This document shows, piece after piece, positions 1 to 9,333 of a stretch of DNA of 64,000 bases; positions within the stretch are counted from its first letter, which is position 1, and every line of letters starts with the position of its first letter. The stretch is from Sphaerotilus mobilis. GTDB taxonomy: Bacteria; Pseudomonadota; Gammaproteobacteria; Burkholderiales; Burkholderiaceae_C. The notes beneath the pieces are model-generated. The model was not told where the DNA came from and did not search any database. It saw only the letters and a program-made list of their open reading frames with translations. The stretch covers positions 186,001 to 250,000 of the forward strand of contig NZ_SGWV01000011.1 of assembly GCF_004216565.1 (NCBI RefSeq), read 5' to 3'. A program made the translations under genes and the position numbers.

Positions 1-915
1 AAGACGGAGCACAAGGCCGTGCTTGACACGGTGCGCGAACTCGAACGCCAGGGCTTCGACGCCACCTACCTCGACGTGCAGGAGAACGGCCTGCTCGATC
101 TCGATCGGCTCAAGGACGCGATGCGCCCGGACACCATCCTGGTGTCGGTCATGGCCGTCAACAACGAGATCGGCGTCATCCAGGACCTCGTCACCATCGG
201 CAACCTGTGCCGCGAACGTGGCATCGTCTTCCACGTCGACGCCGCCCAGGCCACCGGCAAGATGCCGCTGGACATGGCCACGCTGCCGGTCGACCTGCTG
301 AGCTTGGCCTCGCACAAGACCTATGGCCCCAAGGGCATCGGCGCGCTCTATGTGCGTCGCAAGCCGCGCATCCGCCTCGAAGCACAGATGCACGGTGGTG
401 GCCACGAGCGCGGCATGCGCTCAGGCACCTTGCCGACCCACCAGTGCGTCGGCATGGGCGAGGCCTTCCGCATCGCCCGCGTCGAGATGGCCGACGAACT
501 CGAGCGCATCCGCAGCCTGCAGCATCGCCTGGTCAACGGCTTGAAGGACATCGAGCAGGTCTTCTTCAACGGCGACCTCGAACGCCGCGTGCCGCACAAC
601 ATCAACGCGTCCTTCAATTTTGTCGAAGGCGAGTCGCTGATCATGGGCGTCAAGGGCATCGCGGTGTCGTCCGGCTCGGCCTGCACCTCGGCCAGCCTGG
701 AGCCCAGCTATGTGCTGCGCGCCCTCGGCCGCAGCGACGAACTCGCGCATTCGAGCCTGCGCATGACCATCGGCCGCTTCACCACGGGCGAGGAGATCGA
801 CTACGCCGTCAGCACCCTGAAGGACCGGGTTGCCAAGCTGCGCGAGCTTTCGCCGCTGTGGGACATGTACAAGGACGGCATCGACATCAGCACCATCCAG
901 TGGGCGGCTCATTGA
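1..915 (+). CDS. iscS: Cysteine desulfurase IscS (5' end cut by window)
   Basis: IscS is a PLP enzyme that removes sulfur from L-cysteine and passes it as a persulfide to IscU and other acceptors. The frame is open from base 1, and about 304 C-terminal residues are visible of the roughly 400 usual for the family, so the true start lies upstream. The PLP-binding lysine is seen in the motif SHKTYGPKG (near base 316), and the mobile-loop catalytic cysteine in [13 protein letters not shown] (near base 680). The C-terminus ends [10 protein letters not shown], as in other IscS proteins, which bind IscU through this end. It is first in an isc order (iscU, iscA, hscB, hscA, fdx follow on the same strand). 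The regulator iscR, expected upstream, is outside the window. Confidence 0.96.
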   Translation, partial: KTEHKAVLDTVRELERQGFDATYLDVQENGLLDLDRLKDAMRPDTILVSVMAVNNEIGVIQDLVTIGNLCRERGIVFHVDAAQATGKMPLDMATLPVDLLSLASHKTYGPKGIGALYVRRKPRIRLEAQMHGGGHERGMRSGTLPTHQCVGMGEAFRIARVEMADELERIRSLQHRLVNGLKDIEQVFFNGDLERRVPHNINASFNFVEGESLIMGVKGIAVSSGSACTSASLEPSYVLRALGRSDELAHSSLRMTIGRFTTGEEIDYAVSTLKDRVAKLRELSPLWDMYKDGIDISTIQWAAH

Positions 916-1022
916 TGGAGCCCCCGGCTGCGGTGATCCGCAGCCACCCCCCGAGGGGTGCGGGGCCGCTGGGTGCGGCTCGGCGCTGACCCCCGGTGTA
1001 GGCAACGAAACAGGAGATAGCC

Positions 1023-1415
1023 ATGGCATACAGCGACAAGGTCATCGACCACTACGAAAACCCCCGCAACGTCGGCGCCTTTGACAAGGGCGACGATGAC
1101 GTCGGCACCGGCATGGTCGGCGCGCCGGCCTGCGGCGACGTCATGAAGCTGCAGATCAAGGTCGATCCGACCACCGGAAAGATCGAGGACGCGCGCTTCA
1201 AGACCTACGGCTGCGGCTCGGCCATCGCCTCCAGCTCGCTCGTGACCGAATGGGTCAAGGGCAAGACGCTCGATGAGGCGCTGACCATCAAGAACACCCA
1301 CATCGCCGAGGAGCTGGCGCTGCCACCGGTCAAGATCCATTGCTCGATCCTGGCCGAGGACGCCATCAAGGCCGCCGTCGACGACTACAAGGCCCGTCAC
1401 GGCCAGACCCAGTAA
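1023..1415 (+). CDS. iscU: Fe-S cluster assembly scaffold IscU
   Basis: IscU is the scaffold on which [2Fe-2S] clusters are built from IscS sulfur, for later release by HscA/HscB. The 130-residue length is typical. The three cluster cysteines are seen in [13 protein letters not shown] (with the conserved Asp after Cys), [12 protein letters not shown] and [14 protein letters not shown]. The LPPVK motif recognised by HscA is present just before the last cysteine. A good ribosome site (AGGAG, 8 bases upstream) supports the ATG. The 107-base gap after iscS is unusually GC-rich and holds inverted repeats, so iscS and iscU may be partly uncoupled. Confidence 0.97.
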   Translation: MAYSDKVIDHYENPRNVGAFDKGDDDVGTGMVGAPACGDVMKLQIKVDPTTGKIEDARFKTYGCGSAIASSSLVTEWVKGKTLDEALTIKNTHIAEELALPPVKIHCSILAEDAIKAAVDDYKARHGQTQ

Positions 1416-1443
1416 GCCGCAAGCCGCCCTCGAGCCCATCCCC

Positions 1444-1767
1444 ATGTCCGTCACCCTCAGCGAAGCCGCCGCGCGGCACGTCACCCGATACCTGGCCCGT
1501 CGCGGCAAGGGCGTGGGCGTGCGCCTGGGCGTCAAGACCACCGGCTGTTCCGGCCTGGCCTACAAGCTCGAATACGCCGATGACATCGCCCCCGAGGACC
1601 ATGTCTTCGAGGATCGCGGCGTCAAGGTCCTGATCGACCCCAAGAGCCTGCCCTACCTCGACGGCACCGAGCTGGACTTCGTTCGAGAAGGCCTCAACGA
1701 GGGCTTCAAGTTCCACAACCCGCGCGAGAAGGACCGCTGCGGCTGCGGCGAATCCTTCCGGGTCTGA
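1444..1767 (+). CDS. iscA: Iron-sulfur cluster carrier IscA
   Basis: IscA is an A-type carrier that takes up iron or Fe-S clusters and passes them to apoproteins. It is 107 residues long, normal for the family. The three conserved cysteines are present: one in [13 protein letters not shown] (residue about 35) and the C-terminal CGCG pair in DRCGCGESF. It begins 28 bases after iscU and is followed by hscB, the standard order of proteobacterial isc operons. Confidence 0.96.
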   Translation: MSVTLSEAAARHVTRYLARRGKGVGVRLGVKTTGCSGLAYKLEYADDIAPEDHVFEDRGVKVLIDPKSLPYLDGTELDFVREGLNEGFKFHNPREKDRCGCGESFRV

Positions 1768-1840
1768 ACCTCGGCGGGCGTCGACCGGCGCCCGCGATGC
1801 CCACCAAGCGCGGCTCCGGCCGCGTTTGTTCATCTTGCGC

Positions 1841-2359
1841 ATGAACCTCCACGACGACGACTTCACGCTGTTCGACCTGCCCCGCCGCCAGGCGCTGGAT
1901 GTGGCCGCGCTCGACCAGCGCTGGAAGGCGCTGCAGGGCGAGGTGCATCCCGACCGCTTTGTCGCCCAGGGTGCTGCCGCGCTGCGCGTGGCGATGCAGT
2001 GGGCCGTGCGCGTCAACGAGGCCTACCGGCGCCTGAAGCAGCCGCTGAGCCGCGCGGCCTACCTGTGCGAGCTGCACGGCGCGCCGATCGAGGCCGAGAA
2101 CAACACGGCCATGCCGGCCGACTTCCTGATGCGCCAGATGGCGTGGCGCGAGGCCCTCGATGAGGCCGTGACGCTGGCCGATGTCCAGACCCTGGCCGAC
2201 GAGGTCGCCGCCGAGGACGCCCGCCTGCATGCCGACCTGGCCGAGCGCATCGACCTGCACGCCGACTGGCCTGGCGCCGCCGCGCGGGTCCGCGCCCTGA
2301 TGTTCGTCGCGCGCTTTGCCGCCGACGTCGACCGGCGCCTCGACGCGCTGGAACCATGA
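1841..2359 (+). CDS. hscB: Fe-S co-chaperone HscB (J-domain protein)
   Basis: HscB is a J-domain co-chaperone that brings IscU to HscA and stimulates its ATPase. The J-domain signature HPD is seen in GEVHPDRFVAQG near residue 35, followed by the helical C-terminal domain that binds IscU. I chose the ATG at 1841, which gives MNLHDDDFTLFDLP and matches the short N-terminus of the family. An in-frame TTG at 1826 would add five residues but has no clear ribosome site. The resulting length of 172 residues is normal. It sits between iscA and hscA. Confidence 0.93.
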   Translation: MNLHDDDFTLFDLPRRQALDVAALDQRWKALQGEVHPDRFVAQGAAALRVAMQWAVRVNEAYRRLKQPLSRAAYLCELHGAPIEAENNTAMPADFLMRQMAWREALDEAVTLADVQTLADEVAAEDARLHADLAERIDLHADWPGAAARVRALMFVARFAADVDRRLDALEP

Positions 2360-2425
2360 CGCCCCCGCGACACCCGGCGACATCCGCCGTCCCTCCTGCC
2401 GACCGCCCCCGACATCCGAGCTGAC

Positions 2426-4297
2426 ATGGCCCTCCTGCAGATTTCCGAACCCGGCCAGACCCCGGACCCGCACCAGCGCCGCATCGCGGTCGGCATCGAC
2501 CTGGGCACCACCCATTCGCTGGTCGCCGCCATCCGCCACGGCGTGCCCGAGTGCCTGCCCGACAGCGCCGGCCGCGTCATCCTGCCTTCGGCCGTGCGCT
2601 ACCTCGACGGCGGCCGCCGCGCCATCGGTGCGGCCGCGCTGGCCGCTCAGGCGGAGGACCCGCTCAACACGCTGGTGTCGGTCAAGCGCTTCATCGGCCG
2701 CAGCCTGGCCGACCTGGCCGGAGCCGCCGAGCTGCCCTATCGCTTCATTGACCAGCCCGGCATGGTCGCCATCGAGACCCGCGCGGGCATCAAATCGCCG
2801 GTCGAGGTCTCCGCCGAGATCCTCGCCACGCTGCGCCAGCGTGCCGAGGACAGCTTCGACACCGACGAGTTGCACGGCGCCGTCATCACCGTGCCGGCCT
2901 ACTTCGACGACGCTCAGCGCCAGGCCACCAAGGACGCCGCCGAGCTGGCCGGCCTGCAGGTGCTGCGCCTGCTCAACGAGCCGACCGCCGCTGCCATCGC
3001 CTACGGTCTGGACAATGCCGTCGAAGGCCTCTACGCCGTCTACGACCTGGGCGGCGGGACCTTCGACATCTCGCTGCTGCGCCTGTCCAAGGGCGTCTTC
3101 GAGGTCGTCGCCGTGGGCGGTGATTCGGCCCTGGGTGGTGACGACTACGACGCCCGCCTCGCCAACCTGCTGCTCGAACGCGCCGGCCATGCCGGCGGCC
3201 TCCAGTCGCTCGCCGGCCAGCCGCAGCGGGCCGTGCTGGTCCAGGCCCGCCGCGTCAAGGAACTGCTGTCCAGCGCCAACGTGGCCGACGTCACCGTGCC
3301 GCTGCCTTCGGGTGACGTCGCCCTGTCGGTCAGCCGCGCCGACTTCGAGGCCGCCACCGCCGAACTGACCGCCCGCACCATCACGCTGATGAAGCGCGTG
3401 CTGCGCGACGCCAAGGTCAAGGCCGACGAGGTGCAGGGCACCGTCATGGTCGGCGGCTCGACCCGCATGCCGGCCGTGCGTGCGGCGGTGGCCGCATTCA
3501 GCGGGCGCGAGCCGCTGGTCAACCTCAACCCCGACGAGGTCGTGGCCCTCGGTGCCGCCGTGCAGGCCCATGCGCTGGCCGGCAACGCCCGCGACGGCGA
3601 CATGCTGCTGCTCGACGTCACGCCGCTCTCGCTCGGCATCGAGACCATGGGCGGACTGGTCGAACGTGTCATCGAGCGCAACTCGACCCTGCCGGTGGCC
3701 AAGGCGCAGGACTTCACCACCTACAAGGACGGCCAGACCGCCATGGCCATCCACGTGGTGCAGGGCGAGCGCGAACTGGTCGCCGACTGCCGCTCGCTGG
3801 CCCGCTTCGAGCTGCGTGGCCTGCCGCCGCTGGTCGCCGGAGCGGCGCGCATCCGCGTCACCTTCCAGGTCGACGCCGACGGGCTGCTCTCGGTCAGCGC
3901 CCGCGAGCTGACCTCCGGCGTCGAGGCCGCCATCACCGTCAAGCCCAGCTATGGCCTGAGCGACGACCAGGTCGCCAACATGCTCAAGGAAGGCTTCACC
4001 GAGGCCGAGGCCGACATCGCCCGCCGCGCGCTGCACGAGGCCCGCGCCGAAGGCGAGCGCCTCGCGCTGGCCACCGACAGCGCCCTGGCCGCCGACGCCG
4101 ACCTGCTGAGCGCCGCCGAACGGGTCGCCATCGAGGCGCTGGTGGCCGGTGTTCGCCACGCCAGCCGGGGCGAGGACAGCGCCGCCATCGAGGCCGCCAC
4201 CCGCGCCCTCACCGAAGGCACCGAGGCCTTCGCCGCGGCCCGCATGAACCGCGGCATCCGGCAAGCCCTGACCGGCCGCCGCATCGAAGACGTCTGA
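2426..4297 (+). CDS. hscA: Fe-S specific Hsp70 chaperone HscA
   Basis: HscA is the Hsp70-type chaperone that uses ATP to release clusters from IscU. It has 623 residues, close to E. coli HscA. Hsp70 signatures are present in order: [14 protein letters not shown] near residue 22, the phosphate-2 motif [13 protein letters not shown] near residue 207, and [13 protein letters not shown] near residue 345. A substrate-binding domain begins around residue 390 ([16 protein letters not shown]). There is no EEVD or long acidic tail of the DnaK type, and the operon position supports HscA rather than DnaK. It ends 10 bases before fdx, which suggests co-transcription. Confidence 0.96.
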   Translation: MALLQISEPGQTPDPHQRRIAVGIDLGTTHSLVAAIRHGVPECLPDSAGRVILPSAVRYLDGGRRAIGAAALAAQAEDPLNTLVSVKRFIGRSLADLAGAAELPYRFIDQPGMVAIETRAGIKSPVEVSAEILATLRQRAEDSFDTDELHGAVITVPAYFDDAQRQATKDAAELAGLQVLRLLNEPTAAAIAYGLDNAVEGLYAVYDLGGGTFDISLLRLSKGVFEVVAVGGDSALGGDDYDARLANLLLERAGHAGGLQSLAGQPQRAVLVQARRVKELLSSANVADVTVPLPSGDVALSVSRADFEAATAELTARTITLMKRVLRDAKVKADEVQGTVMVGGSTRMPAVRAAVAAFSGREPLVNLNPDEVVALGAAVQAHALAGNARDGDMLLLDVTPLSLGIETMGGLVERVIERNSTLPVAKAQDFTTYKDGQTAMAIHVVQGERELVADCRSLARFELRGLPPLVAGAARIRVTFQVDADGLLSVSARELTSGVEAAITVKPSYGLSDDQVANMLKEGFTEAEADIARRALHEARAEGERLALATDSALAADADLLSAAERVAIEALVAGVRHASRGEDSAAIEAATRALTEGTEAFAAARMNRGIRQALTGRRIEDV

Positions 4298-4307
4298 GCC
4301 ACACACG

Positions 4308-4646
4308 ATGCCCACCATCAAGATCCTGCCCCACGCCGCCCTCTGCCCCGCAGGCAAGACCATCGACGCCGCGCCCGGTACCTCGGTCTGCGAGGCCTTG
4401 CTCGAAAACGGCATCGAGATCGAACACGCCTGCGACATGAGTGCCGCCTGCACCACCTGCCACGTCATCGTGCGCCAGGGCTTCGGCTCGCTCAACGAGA
4501 TGGACGAGACCGAGGAAGACCTGCTCGACCGCGCGTGGGGTCTCGAAGCCGACTCGCGCCTGAGCTGCCAGGCCATCGTCGCCCGCGCCGATCTGGTCGT
4601 GGAGATCCCGCGCTACACCATCAACCACGCCCGCGAGAATCACTGA
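4308..4646 (+). CDS. fdx: ISC-type [2Fe-2S] ferredoxin
   Basis: This adrenodoxin-type ferredoxin supplies electrons for Fe-S cluster assembly by the ISC machinery. It has 112 residues. Cluster ligands are seen in CDMSAACTTCHVIV (Cys-x5-Cys-x2-Cys) and in SRLSCQAIV for the fourth cysteine. It is the last gene of the isc set here; no iscX follows. The spacing of 10 bases from hscA indicates one transcript. Confidence 0.96.
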   Translation: MPTIKILPHAALCPAGKTIDAAPGTSVCEALLENGIEIEHACDMSAACTTCHVIVRQGFGSLNEMDETEEDLLDRAWGLEADSRLSCQAIVARADLVVEIPRYTINHARENH

Positions 4647-4669
4647 CCGACGACTGCCGGAGAGCCTCG

Positions 4670-5431
4670 ATGCGCCAGATCTTCCTCGACACCGAAACCA
4701 CCGGCCTGAACCCCGAGACCGGCGACCGCATCGTCGAGATCGGCTGCGTCGAGATGGTCAACCGCCGCCTGACCGGCCGCCACTTCCACGAATACCTCAA
4801 CCCCGAACGGCCGGGCAATGAGGAAGCCATCAAGATCCACGGCTTGACCGACGCCTTCTTGGCCGACAAGCCCGTCTTCCGGGCCGTCTCGCAAGCCTTC
4901 GTCGACTACGTGCGCGGGGCCGAGGTCATCATCCACAACGCGGCCTTCGACATCGGCTTCCTCAATGCCGAACTGAAGCGCATCGGCCTGCCGCCGATGT
5001 CCACGCTCGTCAGCGGTGTCGTCGACACCTTGTTGATGGCGCGCGAGCAGTACCCCGGCAAGGCCAACTCGCTGGATGCGCTGTGCAAGCGCCTGGAGGT
5101 CGACAACACCCACCGCACGCTGCACGGCGCGCTGATGGATGCCGAACTGCTGGCGGAGGTCTACATCCGCCTGACCCGTGGCCAGAACGCGCTGGGCATC
5201 GACGCTGGCGGCGAGGACGGCGCCTCCGACGGCCACGGCGTCGACGAGGCGCTGATGCAGGTCGACCTCTCCACCTTCGCGCTTCCCGTCATCCGCGCCA
5301 GCGAGTCCGAAGCCAGCGCTCACGCCAGCGTCCTCACCGAACTCGACAAGGCCAGCGGCGGCAAGACGGTCTGGCGCACCCACCCCGACCTCAACCCAGC
5401 CACGGCTCCGGCAACCGAAGCCACCGCCTGA
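4670..5431 (+). CDS. dnaQ: DNA polymerase III epsilon subunit (3'-5' exonuclease)
   Basis: DnaQ is the proofreading exonuclease of the replicative polymerase and acts in the Pol III core. DEDDh catalytic motifs are present: DTETTG at residues 5-10, HNAAFDIGFLN near residue 90, and HGALMDAEL near residue 155, which supplies the catalytic His and last Asp. I chose the ATG at 4670 (253 residues) because the first motif lies at the usual distance from it; upstream in-frame codons overlap fdx. The C-terminal tail after residue 190 is low in conservation, as expected for the region that binds the alpha subunit. It follows fdx by 23 bases. Confidence 0.94.
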   Translation: MRQIFLDTETTGLNPETGDRIVEIGCVEMVNRRLTGRHFHEYLNPERPGNEEAIKIHGLTDAFLADKPVFRAVSQAFVDYVRGAEVIIHNAAFDIGFLNAELKRIGLPPMSTLVSGVVDTLLMAREQYPGKANSLDALCKRLEVDNTHRTLHGALMDAELLAEVYIRLTRGQNALGIDAGGEDGASDGHGVDEALMQVDLSTFALPVIRASESEASAHASVLTELDKASGGKTVWRTHPDLNPATAPATEATA

Positions 5432-5478
5432 GGCAAAAAAGTCACGCCGAGGGCTGGCGCACCCAGTCTCTTCATTGG

Positions 5479-5484
5479 CATAAT
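5479..5484 (+). promoter_or_regulatory. Possible -10 box of the tRNA-Val promoter
   Basis: The hexamer CATAAT in TTGGCATAATTGCGG lies about 73 bases before the tRNA. It is the best -10 match in the gap after dnaQ, but I see no convincing -35 at the right spacing. Confidence 0.3.
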
Positions 5485-5556
5485 TGCGGTCTTCGCGGCA
5501 GCCATGCCAAGAAAACCCGAAAACGGCCAGCCGGCCACCCCGGCGCCCCCAGTTTC

Positions 5557-5631
5557 GGGCGGTTAGCTCAGCGGTAGAGCACTGCCTTCACACGGCAGGG
5601 GTCGCAGGTTCGAACCCTGCACCGCCCACCA
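5557..5631 (+). tRNA. tRNA-Val (anticodon CAC)
   Basis: A full cloverleaf can be folded. The acceptor stem pairs GGGCGGT with ACCGCCC, the D-arm is TAGCTCAGCGGTAGAGC, and the T-arm contains GGTTCGAACC. The anticodon stem CTGCC/GGCAG encloses TTCACAC, giving anticodon CAC (codon GUG). The discriminator base is A, as in tRNA-Val, and CCA is encoded. Confidence 0.96.
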
Positions 5632-5635
5632 GGAT

Positions 5636-5669
5636 AAGCCCCGTAAGTCATTGATTTACGGGGCTTTTT
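5636..5669 (+). terminator. Rho-independent terminator after tRNA-Val
   Basis: The arms AAGCCCCGTAA and TTACGGGGCTT (11 bp) enclose a short AT-rich loop, and the stem runs into a T tract. It starts five bases after the tRNA. Confidence 0.9.
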
Positions 5670-5938
5670 CTCTTCTGGCGGTCCATTTCCCAGGCCTTGA
5701 TGCGCCCTTCAGCGCCGAGAAGCCGCCCGCTGTGACCGCAACCGTGCCCAGCGGTGTCACAAGCCTGCCGTCGGTGCGTCCGCCAATCGCCGGTGCCCGA
5801 TGTGTCAGGCGCATCCGGCGGGTCATCTGGTGATGTTGCACTGCACCATCCAAGGCACAATCCCCACCGGCCTTGCCGGCGCCTGCCTCGTCGCTGCCGG
5901 CTCGTTCACCCGATCTCCTTCCGACCGAAAGACCTCCG
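5670..5938. other. Non-coding gap before the ParA-type gene
   Basis: I see no credible gene here. The short frames have no ribosome site or family resemblance. The promoter of the downstream ATPase gene probably lies within it, but I could not identify a clear -35/-10 pair. Confidence 0.4.
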
Positions 5939-6706
5939 ATGCGCCGTGTCGTGTTCAACCAGAAGGGTGGCGTGGGCAAGTCCACGATCACCAGCAACCT
6001 GGCCGCCATCAGCGCCAGCCAGGGCCTGCGCACCCTCGTGCTCGACCTGGACGCGCAGGGCAACACCACGCGCTACCTGCTGGGGGATGGGGCGGATGCG
6101 CTGGAGACCTCGGTGGCCGAGTTCTTCAACCAGACCCTGAGCTTCGCCTTCGACCCGAAGAAGTCGGCCGGCTACATCTACGAGACGCCGTTCGAGAACC
6201 TGCACCTGATGCCGTCCAGCCCCGCGCTGGAGGAACTGCACGGCAAGCTGGAGTCGCGCTACAAGATCTACAAGCTGCGCGACGCGCTGGATGCCTTGGC
6301 CGAAGACTACGACCGCATCTACATCGACACGCCGCCGGCGCTGAACTTCTACACGCGCAGTGCCTTGATCGCCGCGCAGCGTTGCCTGATCCCGTTCGAC
6401 TGCGACGACTTCTCGCGCCGCGCGCTCTACGCGCTGCTCGACAACGTCAAGGAAATCCAGGCCGACCACAACCCTGGCCTGCAGGTCGAAGGCATCGTGG
6501 TCAACCAGTTCCAGCCGCGTGCCAGCCTGCCGCAGAAGGTCGTGCAGGAACTGATCGACGAAGGCTTGCCCGTCCTGCAGCCCTACCTGTCGGCCTCGGT
6601 CAAGATCAAGGAATCGCATGAGCTGTCGCGGCCCATGATCCACCTTGATGCGCGGCACAAGCTGACGCAGGAATACGTCGCGCTGCACGACGGCCTGAAG
6701 GGCTGA
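5939..6706 (+). CDS. ParA-family ATPase, orphan
   Basis: This is a 255-residue ParA/Soj/MinD-type P-loop ATPase. The deviant Walker A motif is seen near the N-terminus in NQKGGVGKSTITSN, the A' region in LVLDLDAQGNTTRYLL, and the Walker B-like motif in RIYIDTPPALN near residue 128. I chose the ATG at 5939 because it gives MRRVVFNQKGGVGKS; longer in-frame starts add Pro/Ser-rich sequence. Such ATPases position DNA, protein clusters or cellular machinery. No parB or centromere-like repeats are adjacent, so it is not an obvious chromosome or plasmid partition pair. The cargo is unknown. Confidence 0.85.
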   Translation: MRRVVFNQKGGVGKSTITSNLAAISASQGLRTLVLDLDAQGNTTRYLLGDGADALETSVAEFFNQTLSFAFDPKKSAGYIYETPFENLHLMPSSPALEELHGKLESRYKIYKLRDALDALAEDYDRIYIDTPPALNFYTRSALIAAQRCLIPFDCDDFSRRALYALLDNVKEIQADHNPGLQVEGIVVNQFQPRASLPQKVVQELIDEGLPVLQPYLSASVKIKESHELSRPMIHLDARHKLTQEYVALHDGLKG

Positions 6707-6733
6707 GGCCCCCCAGCGCCGCGCCGTCGGCCC

Positions 6734-7690
6734 TCAGGCCTGCCGGTGGTAGCCCTTCTTGCCGATGCGCTGCGCCAGCGGGCTGCGGATGTCGCCAGTG
6801 GCCTCCAGCCGGGCCAGCGCGGCGGCGATGTCGACCTTGGGTTGCCAGCCCAGCACCTCGCGTGCGGCGCGGTTGTCGTACACGCGGTCCAGCGTCTCGG
6901 GCGGCGTCCAGCCCTCTCGGGCATAGACGGCTTCCCAGCCGGGCAGACGCTGGTGCAACACGGTGACGGCATCGCGGCCCAGGGCGGCACAGTCCTCGCG
7001 CCGGAAGGGCGTTGTCGCGCTGACGATGAAGCGGCCGAAGCCGATGCGCGGCGCCTCGCGCAAGGCAACGCGGTGGGCCTCGACCACGTCCTCGATGTCG
7101 ACACGCCGGTGCAGGAACTCGTTGGCCTGGAGGTTGTCCTGCGTGCGCCGCAGAAGCGCGGTCGGGTCGTCATCGTCCTCGGGGAAGAAGCGGCTGGTTC
7201 GCAGCACGAGCACCGGCAGGCGCGTCAGACGGTGCATCAGCTCGCACAGGTCTTCGGCAGCGATCTTGGTCGCACCGTAGATGTTGCGCACGACCGGCGC
7301 CAGCGTCTCGTCCACCCACACCGCCGGAGCGCCTGGCGGCGGGCGCAGGGCGGCACCGAAGGCGCTGGTCGTGCTGGTGAAGACGACGCCTGACACGCCC
7401 TCGGTGGCGGCGGCTTCCAGCAGGTTCAGCGTGCCGGTGACATTGGTGTCGATGAAGGCCTGGCGCGCATGGGTCTGGACATGCGGCTTGTGCAGCGTGG
7501 CGGTGTGCAGGACCTGCGTGACGCCGGCCATCGACTCACGCACGAAGGCCGCATCGGCGATGTCGCCGACGCGGTCGGTCCATGGCGAGGGCAGGCGGTC
7601 GATGCCGAGGACCGGCACGCCTTCGGCGCGCAGCGTGCGCATCAGCGCCTCGCCGAGGTGGCCTGCACTGCCCGTGACAAGGGTCGTCAT
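6734..7690 (-). CDS. NAD-dependent epimerase/dehydratase family protein
   Basis: This is a 318-residue extended short-chain dehydrogenase, the family of nucleotide-sugar epimerases and dehydratases. The N-terminal nucleotide-binding motif is VTGSAGHLGEALM, and the catalytic Tyr-x3-Lys is in YGATKIAAEDL near residue 135. Thr/Ser residues of the triad lie in VFTSTTSAFG. The start at 7690 is chosen because it begins MTTLVTGSAG; upstream in-frame codons run into the next gene. It is 34 bases downstream of a Gfo/Idh/MocA oxidoreductase on the same strand, so both may modify sugars or related polyols. The substrate cannot be told from sequence. Confidence 0.85.
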   Translation of the reverse strand: MTTLVTGSAGHLGEALMRTLRAEGVPVLGIDRLPSPWTDRVGDIADAAFVRESMAGVTQVLHTATLHKPHVQTHARQAFIDTNVTGTLNLLEAAATEGVSGVVFTSTTSAFGAALRPPPGAPAVWVDETLAPVVRNIYGATKIAAEDLCELMHRLTRLPVLVLRTSRFFPEDDDDPTALLRRTQDNLQANEFLHRRVDIEDVVEAHRVALREAPRIGFGRFIVSATTPFRREDCAALGRDAVTVLHQRLPGWEAVYAREGWTPPETLDRVYDNRAAREVLGWQPKVDIAAALARLEATGDIRSPLAQRIGKKGYHRQA

Positions 7691-7724
7691 GCGAGCAACG
7701 CTTGCGCCCGACGCTGCGGGTGGC

Positions 7725-8723
7725 TCACAGGCTGACCCAGCCGCCCTGGCGCTCGCTGGCGTAGAGCGCGTCGATGATGCGCATGTTCTGCACGGCATCC
7801 TCGACGCCATAGGGCAGCGGCCCGTCGCCACGCACCGCCGCCGAGAAGGCCTCGCCCTGCAGCTGGTACTGGTCGCTCTCCGCGACGGTCTGGGTGTTGA
7901 TGCCGGCACCGTCCAGCGCCCGGCCATCGTCCAGCCGGATCTGGGTGCTCGCACCCTGCGGGGCGTTGAAGGGGATGACGATCTCGATGCGGCCGTGTTC
8001 GCCGACCAACTGGATGCGCTGGTAGGGCACCGTCTGCATCGCGACGCTGAAGTTCAGCTGGCGGCCGGCGCCGAAGTCCAGCATCGCGCTGAAGAGGCGG
8101 TCGGTGCCGAAGGCCGGGTCACGGTCGGCGAGCGCGACCACGCGCAGCGGTTCGCTCTCGAAGAACCAGCGGCCGGCGACGACCGGGTAGCAACCGATGT
8201 CGTAGAGCGCACCGCCGCCGATGTCGGCCTGGTTGCGGATGTTGCCCGGGTCGTTGTTGAAGTAGGAGAACCAGACCTGGATGCCGACCAGCCGGCCGAT
8301 GCGGCCGCTGCGCACGAGGTCGCGGGCGCGGATCCACTGCGGGTGGAAGCGCACCATGAAGGCTTCCATGATGTGGACATGGCCGGCCACCTCGCGCAAC
8401 TGCGCGGCCTCGTCGGCATTCAGCGCGATCGGCTTCTCGCACAGCACATGCTTGCCGGCGCGTGCAGCGGCCAACGTCATCGGCACGTGCAGGTGGTTGG
8501 GCAGCGGGTTGTAGACCGCCTCGATGGCCGGGTCGGCCAGCAGTTCCTCGTAGCTGCCGTAGGCCACCGGGATGCCGAGCTTGGCGGCCTCGGACTGGGC
8601 GGTCGCGAGATGGCGCGACGCCAAGGCGCGGATCTCCAGCTGGTCGCTTTTCTGCATGCCCGGCAGGACCTTGGTGGTGCCGATGCGGGCGGTGCTCAGC
8701 ACGCCCCAGACGATCTTGCGCAT
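7725..8723 (-). CDS. Gfo/Idh/MocA family oxidoreductase
   Basis: This is a 332-residue NAD(P)-dependent oxidoreductase of the glucose-fructose oxidoreductase/inositol dehydrogenase family. The Rossmann start is IVWGVLSTARIGTTKVLPG. The family motif with the catalytic Lys is seen in HVLCEKPIALNADEA near residue 90. The C-terminal part forms the usual open-sheet substrate domain, with DIGCYPV near residue 170. It lies between a HugZ-like gene and an epimerase gene with gaps under 40 bases, which suggests one transcript from or after polA. The substrate is unknown. Confidence 0.87.
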   Translation of the reverse strand: MRKIVWGVLSTARIGTTKVLPGMQKSDQLEIRALASRHLATAQSEAAKLGIPVAYGSYEELLADPAIEAVYNPLPNHLHVPMTLAAARAGKHVLCEKPIALNADEAAQLREVAGHVHIMEAFMVRFHPQWIRARDLVRSGRIGRLVGIQVWFSYFNNDPGNIRNQADIGGGALYDIGCYPVVAGRWFFESEPLRVVALADRDPAFGTDRLFSAMLDFGAGRQLNFSVAMQTVPYQRIQLVGEHGRIEIVIPFNAPQGASTQIRLDDGRALDGAGINTQTVAESDQYQLQGEAFSAAVRGDGPLPYGVEDAVQNMRIIDALYASERQGGWVSL

Positions 8724-8761
8724 GGTGTGGTCTCTCTCGTGGTGGATCGGGTTCGACGGGT

Positions 8762-9304
8762 TCAGGCCGCCGCGCGCAGCACACGCGCCAAGTCGGCCGG
8801 GTCGACCGAGAGGGCCGCGCCGAAGCCCGCGACATGCCGCACGGCGGTCGGCCGCAGCGCGACGAACTGGAAGTCGGGCAGCTGCGTCATCAGCTCGGAC
8901 TGCGGGAAGCGCGCCAGGTAGCTCGCACGGGCCTGCGCATGGCCGACGGTGCCGGCGTCGAGGAACACGGCCGTCGCCGACAGGCTGACCCGCGGCAGCG
9001 CCTGTGGCGTGTCGGCCGCATCGTCACCGGCCACGACCAGCAGGGCGACCCGCGGCTCGCGACGCATCTGGCGGGTGTGGGCGGCGAGTTCGCTCACGTG
9101 CAGGACCAGGGCCACCTCACCGGCCGAATCACCGGTCGAATCGCCAGCCGAATCGCCGACAGCCTCGATCAGCACTGCAAACGGCACCATCGACAGCGCC
9201 GGCAGGCCGGCCTCGTCGAGCGTGCCGAGCGAGGCCACATGGCGTCCAACAAACAGGGCCAGCAGGTCGCGGTCGGACTTGGACAGGTGCAGATCGGCGC
9301 TCAT
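8762..9304 (-). CDS. HugZ-like pyridoxamine 5'-phosphate oxidase-fold protein
   Basis: This 180-residue protein has the split-barrel flavin/heme-binding fold of the HugZ/PNPOx-like group. Family motifs are LHVSELAAHTRQMRREPRVALL near residue 70 and RASYLARFPQSE near residue 125. HugZ proteins bind or degrade heme, while others in the family bind FMN; the sequence alone does not decide which. Residues about 50-62 hold a short in-frame repeat (GDSAGDSTGDSAGE) made by three 12-base units. That repeat sits in a loop and looks like a recent expansion. The gene follows polA by 29 bases on the same strand. Confidence 0.8.
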   Translation of the reverse strand: MSADLHLSKSDRDLLALFVGRHVASLGTLDEAGLPALSMVPFAVLIEAVGDSAGDSTGDSAGEVALVLHVSELAAHTRQMRREPRVALLVVAGDDAADTPQALPRVSLSATAVFLDAGTVGHAQARASYLARFPQSELMTQLPDFQFVALRPTAVRHVAGFGAALSVDPADLARVLRAAA

Positions 9305-9333
9305 CGTGGGGCTCCTGAATGCCGTGGATGTCT

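Noticed and set aside
1706-4576. A 956-codon open frame on the minus strand opposite hscB-hscA-fdx
   Set aside because: It is antisense to well-identified genes, has repetitive Gly/Val/Gln/Asp-rich composition typical of the reverse frame of high-GC genes, and no family motifs.
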